NCBI RefSeq assembly: GCF_001005305.1
Contig: NZ_LBMH01000007.1
Span: forward strand, 108,083-172,082
Source of the DNA: Kordia zhangzhouensis
GTDB lineage: Bacteria; Bacteroidota; Bacteroidia; Flavobacteriales; Flavobacteriaceae
Direction: 5' to 3'
DNA length: 64,000 nucleotides
The notes below the pieces were generated by a model. That model saw only the letters and a list, made by a program, of their open reading frames with translations, searched no databases and had not been told where the DNA came from. Shown here piece after piece: positions 63,595-64,000 of the stretch (position 1 is its first letter; each line of letters opens with the position of its first letter). Both the position numbers and the translations under genes were made by a program.

Positions 63595-64000
63595 TTAATT
63601 TTTTATCATTTTAAAAGTCCAAAACACACCTGCTCCTGCTTCAACTCCAACACTAATAGTGCTAGCATCGATAAATGTTACAGTATATGTGATTGAATTT
63701 GGTACTGGAACATTTGGCAATTCACCTGCATTATTTGCTTTAGGAATTCCTAAGTATGCACCTGCACCATTAATGGTTACTGTTCCTGCAACATCATCGT
63801 ATGTAAAAGTTGCTGCTGCCGAACCATCATGTGGAGCTACTGGTGCGCCACAATTATCGCTTCCACCTTGCCAGCCTTCTAACCAAGTATCTGCACCAAG
63901 TACATTACTAAATGATCCGTTGGCACCAAATACATATTCATCGTCATAAAAACAAGCTCTTTGTGTAACTCCTGCATCGTCAATTGCCCACCAATCTGAT
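63595..64000 (-). CDS. Glycan-locus lipoprotein, C-terminal part (5' end outside window)
   Basis: Frame open from the right edge for 134 codons to the TAA at 63595-63597. The visible end reads WWAIDDAGVTQRACFYDDEYVFGANGSFSNVLGADTWLEGWQGG ... GVFWTFKMIKN. The DDEYVFGANGSF strand matches DDRYIFNADGTF in the adjacent long GH16 protein, so the two share an accessory domain. Probably the C-terminus of a SusE/SusF-like or PKD-containing glycan-binding lipoprotein. The plus-strand ORF in this place is its antisense shadow. Confidence 0.7.
   Translation of the reverse strand, partial: SDWWAIDDAGVTQRACFYDDEYVFGANGSFSNVLGADTWLEGWQGGSDNCGAPVAPHDGSAAATFTYDDVAGTVTINGAGAYLGIPKANNAGELPNVPVPNSITYTVTFIDASTISVGVEAGAGVFWTFKMIKN

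Noticed and set aside
63659..63949. Plus-strand ORF of 96 codons at the right edge
   Set aside because: The minus strand holds a better frame that matches the neighbouring GH16 accessory domain and has a natural stop; the plus ORF is its shadow.
1..64000. CRISPR arrays, tRNA and rRNA genes
   Set aside because: No regularly spaced repeats with unique spacers, and no cloverleaf or rRNA-like stretches were noticed while reading both strands; a dedicated scan could still find a missed tRNA.

Overview
The window looks like the chromosome of a marine-type member of the Bacteroidota, family Flavobacteriaceae, possibly a Kordia relative. The family call rests on gldF and gldG, several proteins with type IX secretion (T9SS) sorting domains ending in KxxIxE/K-like tails, TTG-N19-TAnnTTTG promoters, low GC and weak Shine-Dalgarno signals. 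The genus is only inferred, mainly from the style of the small INGG-leader cysteine peptides.

Layout. 1-3.1 kb: two secreted or surface proteins, the first cut by the window edge. 3.1-5.3 kb: a minus-strand operon (MATE transporter, small acidic protein, PAP2 phosphatase). 5.5-6.4 kb: two paralogous Cys-rich INGG peptides and one lanthipeptide-leader-like peptide, then a membrane TPR/AraC regulator (6.5-8.2 kb). 8.4-18.1 kb: housekeeping genes (purC, phoH, SAM hydrolase-type enzyme, ABM monooxygenase, methyltransferase, gldF, gldG, dnaN, DUF4870, mnmE).

18.1-29.7 kb is an integrated mobile island of about 11.6 kb. It sits in the last codons of mnmE: the FCIGK-stop codons recur at the far end, giving a 19-bp imperfect att repeat, with TTGTGTCA repeats at both ends. 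It carries a Zn-finger/HTH protein, a tyrosine recombinase, an excisionase-like HTH protein, a possible gene II/X-type replication protein, a PIF1/RecD-like helicase, two tandem beta-class DNA methyltransferases, and a divergent operon of XRE regulator, small protein, PD-(D/E)XK nuclease candidate and a tRNA-guanine-transglycosylase-like protein. A second XRE regulator with paired operators and a TonB-C-like secreted protein follow. The TGT-like protein inside a restriction-modification-like operon is the best candidate for an undescribed system.

29.8-35.8 kb: a complete trans-4-hydroxy-L-proline catabolic operon (deaminase, semialdehyde dehydrogenase, epimerase, D-amino-acid oxidoreductase) with a divergent AraC regulator and a 21-bp-spaced direct repeat between them. 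35.8-41.8 kb: assorted core genes (small membrane proteins, HAD hydrolase, upp, DUF481, a T9SS-exported endonuclease I).

41.9-64 kb: a minus-strand polysaccharide utilization locus that fits laminarin (beta-1,3-glucan with beta-1,6 branches). It has two GH16 lipoproteins, three GH17-like enzymes, a GH30 lipoprotein, a GH94/149/161-like cytoplasmic phosphorylase candidate, a sugar:cation symporter, glycan-binding proteins, a glycosidase fused to a probable outer-membrane barrel, and a LacI regulator. SusC/SusD are not in the window and may lie beyond its right edge, where another locus protein is cut off.
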